A DNA stretch of 64,000 nucleotides from Colius striatus. Taxonomy: Eukaryota > Chordata > Aves > Coliiformes > Coliidae. Both the position numbers and the translations under genes were made by a program. Where the stretch lies: positions 57,869,152 through 57,933,151 of the forward strand of contig NC_084763.1 of assembly GCF_028858725.1 (NCBI RefSeq). Direction: 5' to 3'. Below, piece after piece: positions 47,601-58,359 of this stretch (positions are counted from its first letter, which is position 1; each line of letters opens with the position of its first letter). Under the pieces are notes generated by a model that made no database searches, was not told the DNA's origin, and was given only the letters and a program-made list of their open reading frames with translations.

Positions 47601-50600
47601 TGAGGGGAGGGCTGGAACTCAAATGATCTTAAAGGTCTTTTCCAACCCAAATGATTCTGTGATCAATGATTTTTGGAAAAGAATCCCAGGATCCCAGCAT
47701 GGTGGGGGCTGGGAGGGTCCTGCAGAGCTCAGCCAGCCCCAGCCCCTGCTCCAGCAGCTTCCCCTGGCTCAGGGGGCACAGGAACGTGTCCAGGTGGGGT
47801 TGGAAACCTCCAGAGCAGGAGCCTCCACACCCTCCCTGGGCAGCCTGGGCCAGGGCTCCCTCACCTCACAGTAGGGAAGCTTTCCCTTGTGTTTCAGTGG
47901 AGCCCATGCTCTTGGCAGCATGCTGCTGGGTGCTGGGCCCTGTGCTGGTTCACTGGCCCTCCAGCCACAGGCACTGCCTCATTCTCTCTGGGAGCACCAC
48001 TGGGGAGGAGGCTCAGGGGTGGGAGGGGATGGGATGTGGTGTTAGAGAGGCTCATGACAGCAGCCACTGAGTCCTGCAAAGGGCCCTGTGTGTGTTTTCC
48101 CTACCTGAAAGCCTCTGGCACAGAGGAGCAGCTGAGGCCTCACCACAGGCACCAGCACCACTCCTGCTTTCCTGCTCCCTCATTCCACCTCCCACCCTCC
48201 CACTTGCACTTACCTGGAGCTGGCCTGGCCTGGGGCATCTTCCTCTTCTTCAGCTCCTCATCCTCAGGCTCATAGTTTCGCAGCTTGAGCTCCCTTGGGA
48301 GGAAAGAGAAGAGCTCAGAGCAGTGAAATCACTGTCACTCTGGGATTTCATGGACTTGGCTGGACTCTCTTCCTATCCTGGGAAGCCTGGGGAGGAAGAG
48401 GAGCAGCCAACTGAGCCAGGAGGTACCAGGACTTGAGGCTGTGATGTCCAGCATCTGGCCTCAGGCTGCAGAGCCGTGCTGACAAAGTGCCTGCAGAATG
48501 CAAACCTTCAGTGGCTCTCAGACTTGGTGCTCTGCTTAGGCTCCCATTCCCAAGGATCTCCTTGCAGCTGAAAGGGAACCAAACACAGACTTGCTAGGGT
48601 CAGATCAGCTAGAGCAAGAGAGCCTGGTGTGTAGCAAGCTGCTGCTTTCAGTCCAGCAGGATGTCACCATTGCACCCTGACAAGCAATGTCCTCCCACCA
48701 CTGGGTTTGCACATGGGATGGAGCTGGGGCTGCTTGGCCTCTTTGGCACAGAGCTGAGAGGTCTCCTGTTTGCAAGAGAGGCTCCCAGATCCCTCATTTC
48801 AAGGGGCACATGCTCTGGAGACCTAGTTCCTGGTACAGGAAGGGTGCCCAGCCCTTTGAGACAGTGCTGCAGGGCTTCAGCCCCAACCTGGGGAGCACAC
48901 AAGGAAGAGGAACTGAAGTTTAAACCTGCTCCCCAACACTCCTCCCACCCCAAATGCCCCATCTCAGCTTGCAAACAAAAGCCTTGCAGCCCAGCACTGC
49001 CCCAGCACTGGAGGTGCAGCCACAGGATTAAATCACTCATGATTTATGACCATGATTCATGATTTATGAGCAATTCATGATCCCTCTCTGACACTCCCTG
49101 ACAGGAGGCTGGAGGGAGCTGGGGGTAGGTCTCTCCAGTAATGAGTGACAGGGCAAGAGGAAAGGGGCTCAGGTTGCCCCAGGGGAGGTTGAGTTTGGAG
49201 CTGAGGCAGAACTGTTTCCCTGAGAGGGGTGTCAGCCCCTGTGCCAGGCTGCCCAGGGCCATGGGGCAGTGCCCAGCCCTGGAGGGATCCCAAAGCCCTG
49301 GGGCTGAGGTGCTGAGGGGTCAGTGGTGGCTGTGGCAGGGTGAGGGCAGGGCTGGGACTGCAGGAGCATCAAGGTCCAACCCAAATGATTCTGTGAACAG
49401 AAAGCCCTCAGTCCTTGCCAAGGCCCAGCAGGGCAGGCTGTGGCACAGAGGGGCTGAGCAGTGGACAGGGAGCAGCTGCCACACAGGAGTGCAGTGGAGC
49501 CCTGCTCAGACCCTTCCTGAGCCCAGGTACAACTGCAGGAGCCAGGAGAAAACAAACTCAGCTCCATCCCTTTAATTAACCACATCTCTCACACCTGCCT
49601 CTGGTGCTGAGCTCTCCCTGCAGCTGCCTCCTTGGGGGCTCAGATCTTAGAGTCACAGAGCCCTCGACTGCTTTGGGTTGGAAAGGACCTCAAAGGACCT
49701 CATCCCCTGCCATGGGCAGAGACACCTCCCACCAGCCCAGGCTGCTCCCAGCCCCATCCAAGCTGCCCTTGGACACTGCCAGGGCTGGGGCAGCCACAGC
49801 CTCTCTGGGCAGCCTGTGCCAGGGCCTCAGCACCCTCCCAGGGAACAGCTTCTGCCTCCCATCTCAGCTCAGTCTCCCCTCTGGCACTTGGGAGCCAGCA
49901 GCCCTTGTCCTGGCACTCCAGGCCCTTGCCCAAAGTCCCTGCCCATGTCTCTTGGGGACCCCTCGAGGGACTGGAGGCTGCTCCAAGGGCTCCTGGAGCC
50001 TTCTCCAGGCTGAGCAGCCCCAACTCTCTCAGCCTGTGCTCACAGCAGAGGGGCTCCAGCCCTGGCAGCAGCTCTGGGGCCTCCTGTGCACTGGCTCCAG
50101 CAGCTACACGTCCTTCTGCTGGTGGCCCCAGAGCTGGAGGCAGCACTGCAGGGGGGTCTCAGCACAGCAGAGCAGAGGGGCACCATCCCCTCCCTCCAGC
50201 TGCTGCCCACACTCCCTGGCACCCAGCCCAGGCTGCAGGGGGCTTTCTGTGCTGTGGGCACACACTGATGGCTCACAGGCAGCTTTCCACCCCCAGCACC
50301 CCCAGTCCCTGTGCTCAGGGCTGCCCTCACCCCACTCACCCCCAGCCCGTGCCTGGCACTGCCCTGACCCACCTGCAGCCCCTGCCCTTGGTGTGTTTGT
50401 CCATGAGAAGTTCAGAGGCCTTGTCTCCCCTTTTTCTGTGCACAAGTGTTATCTGTGACTGCAGACACACAAGCAGCAGAGCAGTGCTACCCCAGGCAGC
50501 TCCAAGGCAGGCAAGGGTTAAGAACACACATGTATTAGAAGAAGCTGCTTGTGTTGCACAGAGATGGGTGACCCAAAGTTCAGGTGGCAGCAGTTCCTCC

Positions 50601-53600
50601 AGCCCTGAGCTCCACAGACAGCCCAGGGTGCTGCCCAAATGATGAATGACCTGAGGCCCCAGGAAAAGCAGACCCAAGCAAACCCCAAAGCAGAGCTGAC
50701 AATGGGCTGTGTGGCAGAAGGGGCAGAGGGGAGGAAGGGGAGGGGGTGCAAACACAGCAGGAGCTCTTCAAGCCCCTCAGGAGGGACTGAGTGTCCCAGC
50801 ACGAGCTGGGCTCGAAGCATTTGGGCTTCAGGGTGGCATCAAGCTCCTGCAGGCTCCCTAGAAGAGTTTATCAGCATCTCCTTAGGAATGATGGCTGTGG
50901 CCAGGCCAGAGCTCCTGCTCCTTGAGCAGCTTGAGCTCCACGAGCACCCTGAGCAGTGTTTTCCCAGCCCCAAGGAGTCCCAGGGCTGGAGGGGGTGACA
51001 GCCTCACAGTGGGTGCAGGTCTGTGCTGGCACCTCCTGGGACTGCAGTAGCTGCAGTAATCAGAGGCAAGCCATGGACACAGCCTCTCCTGAAAGCCCAT
51101 CACAGCAGCAGGCTCCCTTTTCTGGGTCAGGAATGCCTCAAAATGCCACTTTGCTACTCTGGCTCTGAGCCCTTCTGAGAAGCAGGGGGTGGAAAGGGCA
51201 GAGGTATGCACAGAATGCAGACAGCTATCTCCATGCAAAACACTCCAAGCTGGCTGCAAGGTTGGTCCTGTGCTTCATCCCTCCCATAGAAGGGATGTCT
51301 CTTGGGCTGCATCATCAAAACAAAGCGATTTCCAGCAGCCAGATCCCAGCTGACACTTTCTGAAGTGCCATGGCAGAGCCCTTCTGTTCTTTGGCAGCAG
51401 TTTAGGGAAGAGCTGGGTGTTTTCCACCCTCTCTCTCAGCCACCTCAGGCCATTTCTTATCCAAAGCCCTGGAGAAATGCCATCAGGTTTGACAACTGGC
51501 TCCCCTTTGACCTCCCCAAAGCTGCTCCAGAGCCTCTGTTCTCAGAGCCTTCCCTTTTTCTCTGTGGCAGCAACTGCACCTTGCTTGAAACCAAACGTCC
51601 TGGGCCACCACTGCCACGTTGCCCTCTAAAGAGGAACCAGCACAAGAAGGGCATTTTATTTCTCTGCATCTCCAAAACTCACTCAACTCCTGGCTGGGTC
51701 CTGGGAAGCCTCACTCAAACGTGGCAAGAAGCCAATGCTCAGAGGGTGCTGAGGAGGTCTCACACCCTTGAAGCCTCGAGTCCACTGGTGGTTTGGTGGA
51801 GCCTCCTCTGTTCCTCACGTGCTCTGTGAGGGCAGGAAGGTTTGAAGGAGCAGGGACAAGGCTGCCAGACAATCAAGGATGGGAAACCAAGAGACTCCAT
51901 CAGCAAGCCAAGAGGTTTTGGGTCCAGGTTGGAGGGAGCTGAGCTACTGAGGAACCCAGAAGGAGCTGGAGATGTTGGGGTACCTGCAGGGTGAAGGGTC
52001 CCCCAAGGCAGCACTCAGATGTTCTTCAGTGGCAGCAAACGCTCCTCAAAGTGCCTCTTCCCTTTTCTGGTTCCAGTTGCAAACCACACACCACAAGTCA
52101 TTTTAAAGCTGTTTCTACAGGTCACCTAAATTCTTTGGCCAGGAAAAATTCCCTTTAGAACAGGTTTAAGTGAGTGACAAGCTTACTCTTCCTCCTTGCG
52201 CCTGCAGAGCCCAGGGAGAGAACCAGATAACGAGCATCTGGGCAGAGGTTTCAGGCTTGGGCTCTTGCAGCCTCTTTGCTGCACTTGTCTGCAGTCACCT
52301 GGCATGTGCAGGGTGCTGTGTGATCACCCAGGGTGCTGAGGGAACCCCACAGCACTGTCACCCTTCAGGGGCACTGGGAGACTTGTATACAACATCCCAT
52401 CCATCCTGGCACAGACTTAATTGCACACAATCATGGAATCATAGAATGGTGGGGGCTGGCAGGGCCCTGCAGAGCTCATCCAGTGCCAGCCCCTGCCAAA
52501 GCAGCTTCCCCTCCATCAGGCCTCACAGCATCACAACCCTCTCCTTTTGTTTTTGCATTTCACTCCCCTGTCCAGCCTGTCCCCTTGCAGACAGCTTTGA
52601 CATCTCATCTTTGGCATCACCACCTCCTGCTGTAGCCCTCCTGGAGGCCTCCCTACAGCTGGGCTGGCTCCAAAGGCTGTTGTAGTGAGGTGAGGTTGGT
52701 CTCTTCTCCCAGCCAACAAGTGATGGGACAAGAGGAAAGGGGCTGGAGTTGCCCCAGGGGAGGTTGAGGCTGGAGCTGAGGCAGAACTGTTTCCCTGAGA
52801 GGGGTGTCAGCCCCTGTGCCAGGCTGCCCAGGGAGCTGGGGCAGTGCCCAGCCCTGGAGGGACCCCAAAGCCCTGCGGCTGAGGTGCTGAGGGCCAGGGG
52901 TCAGTGGTGGCTGTGGCAGGGTGAGGGCAGGGCTGGGACTCCAATGATCTTAAAGGTCTTTTCCAACCAGAACGATGCAATGATTCTATGGGAGGAAGGT
53001 CTGCACATGTCCAGGCTGCCTCTGTGTGCACAGTGACCTACCCAGCCACCAACAGACACCCTGAGATGATCTGCACCTGCTCCCACTGCAACACCCAGAG
53101 ATGACTTTCACCTCCCAAACACACCACGTCAGCCAAGGCTCTCCTCACACCCTCTCTTGCAGTAGGACAGAAGCATCTGTAACACAGAGGTGCAGAGCTG
53201 TTGTTTGATCCAGAGGACAAAGGTGTCTCCTGGATTCCTTACCCAAGGCAAAGAAGCAAGTGACAAGCAGAGGCAGAGAGCCATGAGCTCTCTGTGCTGG
53301 GAGAGGGCTGCCTCTGCTGGAATAGCTGAGCGTGTTGGAGCACATCCTCCTCCTCCTCCCTGCACTGGGGCTGAAAGGCACTTGAGGAATGCTGAGAAAC
53401 AGAGGCCTTTGTTATCAGCTTGAGCCCCCAGAAGCTGCTGAAGCAGCTGGTTTCTCAGGACATGCTTCTCAGGGGAGCACAGATGGGGAGAGATGGATTT
53501 ATCTCCAGGTGTGGCAGGAGGAGAGCTGCAGGAGAACCTCTGCAGAGAGTCACAGCATCAGTAGGGTTGGAAAAGACCTTGAAGGTCACTGAATCCTCAC

Positions 53601-56600
53601 ACTGCCATGGCCAGCACTAACCAGAGCCAAGAGCTGGGTAGGAGGGACCAGGTTTTCACCTGTGGCTGCTCACCCTTGAGCTGGGCAGAGGGACACCCAG
53701 TCTGCCCCAAGCAAAGACAGGATCACCATCAAACACAGAAACAGCTTCTGTGAGGGGGGTGCAGCCAGGCTTTGGACCATGAAGCTCCATGGGACCCTCC
53801 CTGCAGAGGTACCTCCTAACACAGCTCTAACTGGAGGGGAGGTCCATGGCACCCTCACAGAAGAGGGAAGGGCATCAAAATGGGGACAGGCAGCTTCAGA
53901 AGGGAACCCAGATCCTGCCAGCTCCTGAATCTCCCCACCCAGGTGGATTTGGCCACCCAAACCCCTGTTCTCCATTCTCCAGCCCCAGGCAAAAGGTGTG
54001 ACAGTCCCCAGTCTGGCCCATTCCCATCTCCTCCTGCCCTGGGCAAGCAGCTCCCCCTGCTCCCAGACCCTGGAGACACAGGGTGATGATGGAGCCCAAC
54101 TCACAGCATGGAGCCCAGCTGGGCTGGAATGTGTCCAGAGAAGGAGCCTCCACAGCCCATCTGGGCAGCCCCTGCCAGGGCTCCCTCACCTCTGCAGGGA
54201 AGAAGCTTTTCCTTGTGTTGCTTTGGAACCTCTTCTGTTCCAGCTTGTTCCTGTTGCCCCTTGTCCTGTCACTGGCCAGAGAACAGCCTGGCTCCATCCT
54301 GCCATCACACTGCTGGCTCATGCTCATCCTGCTGCCCACCAGCACCCCCAGCTCCCTTTCCCCTACACTGCTCTCTAAGGGTTGGAAGGGACCTGCAAAG
54401 CTCATCCAGTTCAACCCCCCTGTCAGAGCAGCACCACCTAGAGCAGGGCACACAGGGACTCATCCAGCAGGGTTGGAATGTCCCCAGAGCAGGAGAAGCC
54501 AAGCTGAAGCTAACACTGAGCAGACTTGCTGATGTATTTCTTTGTGCAGGGGCTACCATAAAGGAAAGCCCAGTGTGTCTGCCCCAGGCTGTGCCATTGT
54601 TCCCACATCTCCCTCCCCCAGGGCCTCCCAGAAGTTCCCCTCCATGAGCAGCACAGCACAGAGCTGTGACTCCAAAGGGTGAGCGTGGAAACAAGCCCCT
54701 GATCCCCAGCAGCTCACTGAAGCTGCTTCTAGTTCAACTGAAGACTTGAAGATGTATTTTGCCTCCATCTCCCCGCTCCAAGCCCTGCCTCGGGCTCTTA
54801 TTCACGCTGCCAAGCTCCACTGGAGGAACTGCAGCCCAGCTCCCAAGGCCTCCCTGCTTCCCCAGGGGCTGGCTGCTGGTGCCAAGCTCCAGGCAGCTCG
54901 TCCTGCAGCTCTCCCAGCCCCAAAGCAAGTGGGAGGAGCGGAAGGGCTGAAGTCCACCCACGCCCTGTTCCCTGCAGAGGCGGATGGTGCTTCCCGGTCA
55001 GGGAGCTGAGCCTGGCTGCCTTACAAAAACCATCCTCCCCAGCTGAGAGCTTTGCACTGACAGATACAAACTCCCCCGAGAGCTCAGATCAGAGATAGAG
55101 CCCCAGCTGAAATTGCTGCCCGTGTATCAGGGCTTTCACAGAGGCCTTTGACAGGCTGGCTCCCTGCAGATAAAAACAAGGAACCAAACAAGAATCAGAA
55201 AGAAAAGGGGAGGGGGAGGAGGGGAAGAGATTTGAATCAATCAGAGACTAAAAAGAAACAGGAAGCTGCCAAGGCGTGTGTCCCCACACAGGCAGAGAGG
55301 TGTGTGGAGGGAGGCTCCTGTGGCTGCCCCCGGGCTGAAGGGGGGCTGTGGGGGCTGCAGGGATGGAGGAGGAACCGGCCTGTGCTGAAAGCCCCAGGTG
55401 CTGCCTGGCTTTTGGGGCCCTGGGTGCAGCTCAGCCCTGCAGAGGGGCCACGGCATTGTGTCCTGAGGCACCCCGTGGGGTGCTCGTGCTGGCGTTCAGC
55501 CCCGGAGAGCAGCACGGCCGTGGACAGGCTGGTGTGGGGCGAGGGGTGCCCTGCAGGGAAGGCACATTTTGGCTGCCAGGGCATCTCCTCTCTCAAATTC
55601 AGGGTCAATGCCAAGGGATTCTCTGAGTTATCTCAGTGGGAGCCCTCGCTGGCCTCTCTCCAGCACTTCCCTGTCCCTCAGTACGTGGCTGACTGGAGCC
55701 AGGAGTTCCCACTCAACACCTTTACCCTCTACATACAACCTCAGGGAAAGTTTCAAGGGCATCACCCAGAGGCAGGGGAAGGCTTTGTGCAGAACCTGCC
55801 ACAGGATGAGAGCTCACCAACGGGCACTGGTGGAAAAAGTGACTTGGCAGCTTCACGGCAGTGACGCCAAAGAAAACCACATCAGCCCCAGGCTGCTCGG
55901 GAGCACGTGCACACAGCAGCAACCCCCAGCCTGGAAGTCACTCTGAGTGCAAGCAGGAGAGGGTTTGTTCAGAGATTGCAGAGACCAGCTCAGAGCTGCA
56001 GGTTGGCAGCAGGAGTGCATTGCATCGCTGGTACAGGAGTGCATTGCTGGTACAGGCAGCCCAGGCCGCACGCTGCAGCACCCGGCCACGCCGTGTATTG
56101 ACTGGCAGGGCTGGAAAGCAACACCTGTGTATTCATTATTCATCATCATTTCCAAGCTCTCCAGCTCCTGTTTCAGCTTCAGCCCAGACCTCGTGTCTTT
56201 TCTGGCACAAACTCAACCGTGGCACCCACAAAGCTGGGAAAGAAACCCTCCCAGCCCCACAGCCGGGCAGCTGCTCCCAAGGAGGGGCCTTGCTGTGAGA
56301 TCACTGAATCCTTCTGGTTGGAAAAGATCTTTTAACCACTCACCCACAGCCCTCAGCACCCACAGCTCCAGGGCTTTGGGATCCCTCCAGGGCTGGGCAC
56401 TCCCCCAGCTCCCTGGGCAGCCTGGCACAGGGCTGACACCCCTCTCAGGGAAACAGTTCTGCCTCAGCTCCAGCCTCAACCTCCCCTGGGGTGACCTGAA
56501 GCTGTTTCCTCTCGTCCTGTCATTCAAATTGAATCCCCCCCTCCCTGGCCATAGACTCCTGTGAGGGAGCTGCAGAGAGTGCTGCTGGCTGCCCTCAGCC

Positions 56601-57424
56601 TCCTCTTCTCCAGGCTCAACACCCCCATTCCCTCAGCCCCTCCCCAGCCCCTTGTGCTCCAGCCCCTTCCCCAGCTCTGTGCCCGGCTCTGGCCACGCTG
56701 CAGCCCCTCAGTGTCCCTGTGGCAGTGAGTGAGGGGCCCAGCACTGACACAGCCCTGGAGCTGCAGCCTCAGAGGATGGGCACTGCCCTGGGCCTGCTGG
56801 TCACGCTGTCTCTGACACCAGCCAGGAGTTGTTCTCCCCAAGGCGCGAGGCTGGAGCTGTGCTTTCTCAGCAGAGCACACACAGCTCACATGCAGCAGCA
56901 TCTCTGCCACACAGCCCCTACACAGGAGGTTTCTCACGGGTGGAGTGATGAGAAAAGGTCACGTTCCACATCTTCAAACCACGTTCCACACCTTCAAAGG
57001 AAACGTCACCCCCGGTGTCCAAGGCAGACGTGACGGGGTTTGTGCCGCAGGAGCCCGGCGCAGGCTCAGCGCCGACACCCGGCCCCGCTGCCCTCTGTGC
57101 TCACACCTCCCAGGGCTCAGAGGGGACCAGCCTGGGCAGCCCAACACACCCCCCAGGCTCACCATGGCACCCTGTGACTGCACCTTCCCTCAGGCTCTGC
57201 CCCTCTGTTCCCCCACCTTGGATCATTTGCAGCCCGAGGTGAAAGTCACACTAAGGGAAAGCGGAGGCAGGCAAGGGAAGATGCTCAGCAGCAGCCAGGG
57301 CTGGGACAGCACGTGCAAGAGTGCAATGAATGAATGAATGAATTAATCATTACTTGTGCTTGTCGTTCTCCTCCTCTTCATCTTCTCTGAGGTGCTTGCT
57401 CTCAGGCTCACCACTGTCCTTGTC
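44574..57424 (-). CDS. CCDC12: CCDC12, spliceosome-associated cwf18-family protein (coding exons 2-7; exon 1 outside window)
   Basis: Six exons on the minus strand join in phase to 134 codons and a stop: 57424-57354, 48293-48214, 45324-45263, 45164-45130, 44799-44723 and 44653-44574. All introns are GT-AG. The joined protein carries the blocks expected of vertebrate CCDC12: an acidic region around KHLREDEEEE, then KLRNYEPEDEELKKRK, VKDQLEAARPEPLIDEV, DLANLAPRKPDWDLKRD, a basic coiled-coil (VAKKLEKLEKRTQRAIAELI), RLKGQEEELASAV and an acidic end. From knowledge of the family (Pfam cwf18; fission yeast Cwf18) it is a nuclear component of the activated spliceosome. The protein is usually about 166 residues, so only the N-terminal ~32 are missing. 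I found no matching exon 1 between 57425 and 64000, so it is inferred to lie upstream of the window. Introns are 9060, 2889, 98, 330 and 69 nt. Exon numbering assumes one upstream coding exon. Confidence 0.97.
44723..44799 (-). CDS. CCDC12: CCDC12 exon 6 (coiled-coil)
   Basis: Exon of 77 nt: one base completing tryptophan, 25 codons running DLKRDVAKKLEKLEKRT then QRAIAELI, and one base carried over. The acceptor is ctgctccccag and the donor gtgcgt. This is the lysine/glutamate-rich coiled-coil that names the family. The reading frame stays open through the following 69-nt intron into exon 7. Confidence 0.96.
45130..45164 (-). CDS. CCDC12: CCDC12 exon 5 (35-nt exon)
   Basis: A very short exon of 35 nt encoding DLANLAPRKPD plus the first two bases of a tryptophan codon. 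The acceptor is tgctccccag and the donor gtgagt. The APRKPDWDLKRD block that spans this junction is a hallmark of CCDC12. Small exons of this kind are easily missed by automatic gene finders. Confidence 0.95.
45263..45324 (-). CDS. CCDC12: CCDC12 exon 4
   Basis: Exon of 62 nt. Its first two bases complete a valine codon, then EEMVKDQLEAARPEPLIDEV follows and the exon ends in phase 0. The acceptor is ccatctag and the donor gtaggt. Intron 4 behind it is only 98 nt. The residues match the conserved middle of CCDC12 with conservative changes. Confidence 0.96.
45732..46240 (-). mobile_element. CR1 fragment in CCDC12 intron 3
   Basis: Contains cagcccctgctcaagcaggt, the gggcagcctgggccagggct block, then gccctccctggcctctctgc and on to aggctgccattggcttcttg. 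It lies in intron 3 of CCDC12 and runs in the same direction as the gene. Confidence 0.92.
47057..47662 (+). mobile_element. CR1 fragment with a two-copy 40-bp repeat, intron 3
   Basis: Contains gaggctgcagctccagggct twice (47127 and 47167), gagctggggaaggggctgga, caccccaggggaggctgagg, and the end cttaaaggtcttttccaacc caaatgattctgtga. It is antisense to CCDC12. A minus-strand CR1 begins about 20 bases after it. Confidence 0.94.
47681..47905 (-). mobile_element. CR1 tail, intron 3
   Basis: Starts gaatcccaggatcccagcat, then ggtgggggctgggagggtcc. It stops inside the 3' region. Its 3' end faces the 3' end of the previous element, making a tail-to-tail pair. Confidence 0.92.
48214..48293 (-). CDS. 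CCDC12: CCDC12 exon 3
   Basis: Exon of 80 nt: one base completing the previous codon, 26 codons, and one base carried over. The residues run ELKLRNYEPEDEE, then LKKRKMPQARPAP. The acceptor is tttcctcccaag and the donor is CAG|gtaagt, a near-perfect consensus. This block is among the best conserved parts of CCDC12. The length is not a multiple of three, so skipping the exon would shift the frame. Confidence 0.96.
49079..49397 (+). mobile_element. CR1 tail, intron 2
   Basis: Contains tctgacactccctgacagga, tgccccaggggaggttgagt, gtcagtggtggctgtggcag and the end aacccaaatgattctgtgaa. Confidence 0.92.
49646..50335 (-). mobile_element. CR1 fragment of another type, about 690 bp, intron 2
   Basis: Starts ttagagtcacagagccctcg, then actgctttgggttggaaagg. 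It has the distinctive cagagacacctcccaccagc block and runs on to ORF2-like text around 50180-50330. The 336-codon open frame on the plus strand across it is antisense to CR1 and not a gene. Confidence 0.88.
50336..52428. other. CCDC12 intron 2 sequence without recognised features
   Basis: Unique text with no repeat or exon that I can support on either strand. Open frames are short. Confidence 0.55.
52429..52513 (-). mobile_element. Short CR1 tail, intron 2
   Basis: Text caatcatggaatcatagaat, then ggtgggggctggcagggccc, cut after about 85 bases. The sharp tail suggests a young insertion. Confidence 0.92.
52680..52998 (+). mobile_element. CR1 tail, intron 2
   Basis: Contains tgccccaggggaggttgagg, agtgcccagccctggaggga, and ends cttaaaggtcttttccaacc agaacgatgcaatgattcta. 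Confidence 0.92.
53549..53635 (-). mobile_element. Short CR1 tail, intron 2
   Basis: Text agtcacagcatcagtagggt, then tggaaaagaccttgaaggtc. Confidence 0.78.
54090..54375 (-). mobile_element. CR1 fragment without terminal tail, intron 2
   Basis: Contains gctggaatgtgtccagagaa, gcccatctgggcagcccctg and ttgttcctgttgccccttgt, from the CR1 region just inside the 3' end. The last bases of the element are degraded. Confidence 0.78.
54379..54497 (-). mobile_element. CR1 tail adjoining the previous copy, intron 2
   Basis: A new 3' end begins: gttggaagggacctgcaaag, then ctcatccagttcaacccccc. It is therefore a separate insertion from 54090-54375. Confidence 0.8.
55635..55682 (-). mobile_element. CR1 internal scrap, intron 2
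   Basis: About 45 bases (ccctcgctggcctctctcca gcacttccctgtccct) match the internal block seen at 1845-1890 and 40050-40090. Confidence 0.6.
56010..56057. repeat. Short tandem duplication (24 + 19 bp)
   Basis: The motif caggagtgcattgc...tggta occurs twice. The second copy lacks five bases (atcgc). It lies in intron 2 of CCDC12. Confidence 0.8.
56302..56860 (-). mobile_element. CR1 fragment, intron 2
   Basis: Starts gatcactgaatccttctggt, then tggaaaagatcttttaacca. It continues through gatccctccagggctgggca, the ggctctggccacgctgcagc block and one copy of the 40-bp unit. It ends in decayed text. Confidence 0.9.
56960..56999. repeat. 20-bp tandem duplication
   Basis: Two adjacent copies of cacgttccaca-t/c-cttcaaa, next to a small CpG cluster (about 57000-57080) that contains cgtcac and cgtgacg. 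Confidence 0.85.
57325..57346. repeat. (AATG)n tetranucleotide beside the CCDC12 exon 2 donor
   Basis: About five copies of aatg, read as ATTC on the gene strand. The run sits 8-30 nt inside intron 2 of CCDC12. Confidence 0.85.
57354..57424 (-). CDS. CCDC12: CCDC12 exon 2 (acidic N-terminal region)
   Basis: Exon of 71 nt giving 23 codons plus two bases, starting DKDSGEPESKHLRED and ending ...NDKH plus AA. The acceptor on the minus strand reads ttctcctttcag. The donor is GTAATG, which departs from the consensus at positions +4 and +5. The split codon AA|G is completed by the first base of exon 3 to give lysine, where human CCDC12 has arginine. If intron 2 is retained, translation ends at once, because AA joins GTAA to read AAG TAA. 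An ATTC tetranucleotide run begins within about 10 nt of the donor. The aspartate start implies that exon 1 ends in phase 0. Confidence 0.93.
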
Positions 57425-57904
57425 CTGAAAGGAGAAGTTGATCTGTCAGGCCTTGGCCTCTCTGGAAACGTCAGGGAGCAAGCAGCAGCTCAGGAACCCT
57501 CCCAGAGGGCACAAGGGCAAACACCAAGGCAAGCTTTGGAATGACTTTTACATTAGAACCCCTTTAAATGAAGGCTGTTCTCCTCCTTCCTCCCTTCAGC
57601 ATTCCACACCAACAGAGGTAAGGGAAACTGAGTTCTCCTCTCCCTCAGCACTGATATCCCCCATTACTGCCAACTGCACCAATGCAGAGAGCAAACAGCG
57701 AGCTGCAACCAGCAACAGGGCTGGGAAACCTCACCCTGTGCCTGAATGACCCCCTTGTGTTAAATGGCTGAGCACGAGGAGATGGGGGCACCGAGCACAG
57801 GCAGCAGCCACTGACGCCTTCACCATGTCACTGTGGCAGGACCTGGAGAGAAATCCCACCCTCCCAGCTCCAGGAGAAAGGATGGATATTATTGTGCTGC
57901 CAGA

Positions 57905-58290
57905 AGGCAACTAGAGGCAAACAGAAGAATCTCAGCCTGGAGAGGACTGAAGGGAGATCTCAGTAGTTATTACAAGTATTTAAAAGGTGTTTGTCAAGAG
58001 GATGGTGTGACACTTCTCTGTAGAGACCAGGGACAGGACAAGGGGTGATGGACATCAGCTGGAACACAAACTGTTCCACTTAAACACAAGGAGAAAGTCC
58101 CTTGGTGCTGAGGTGAGGGAGCCCTGGCCCAGGCTGCCCAGGGAGGGTGTGGAGGCTCCTTCTCGGGAGGTTCCCAACCCCACCTGGACACGTTCCTGTG
58201 CCCCCTGAGCCAGGGGAAGCTGCTGGAGCAGGGGCTGGGGCTGGATGAGCTCTATAAGTCCCTTCCAACCCTTCTACCATTCTAATCATG
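57905..58290 (+). mobile_element. CR1 fragment, presumed CCDC12 intron 1
   Basis: RT C-terminal text (gaggactgaagggagatctc; aggacaaggggtgatggaca) leads into ctggcccaggctgcccaggg and ends cttccaacccttctaccatt. It lies 0.5 kb upstream of exon 2, antisense to the gene. Confidence 0.9.
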
Positions 58291-58359
58291 GAAGATTAGG
58301 CAGTGACCAAAGCCCACACTTGGCTGGCTCATGACCCACCACATCACCTGCAGAAGTCA

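Noticed and set aside
49632..50642. A 336-codon plus-strand open frame
   Set aside because: Nearly all of it is the reverse strand of a CR1 element.
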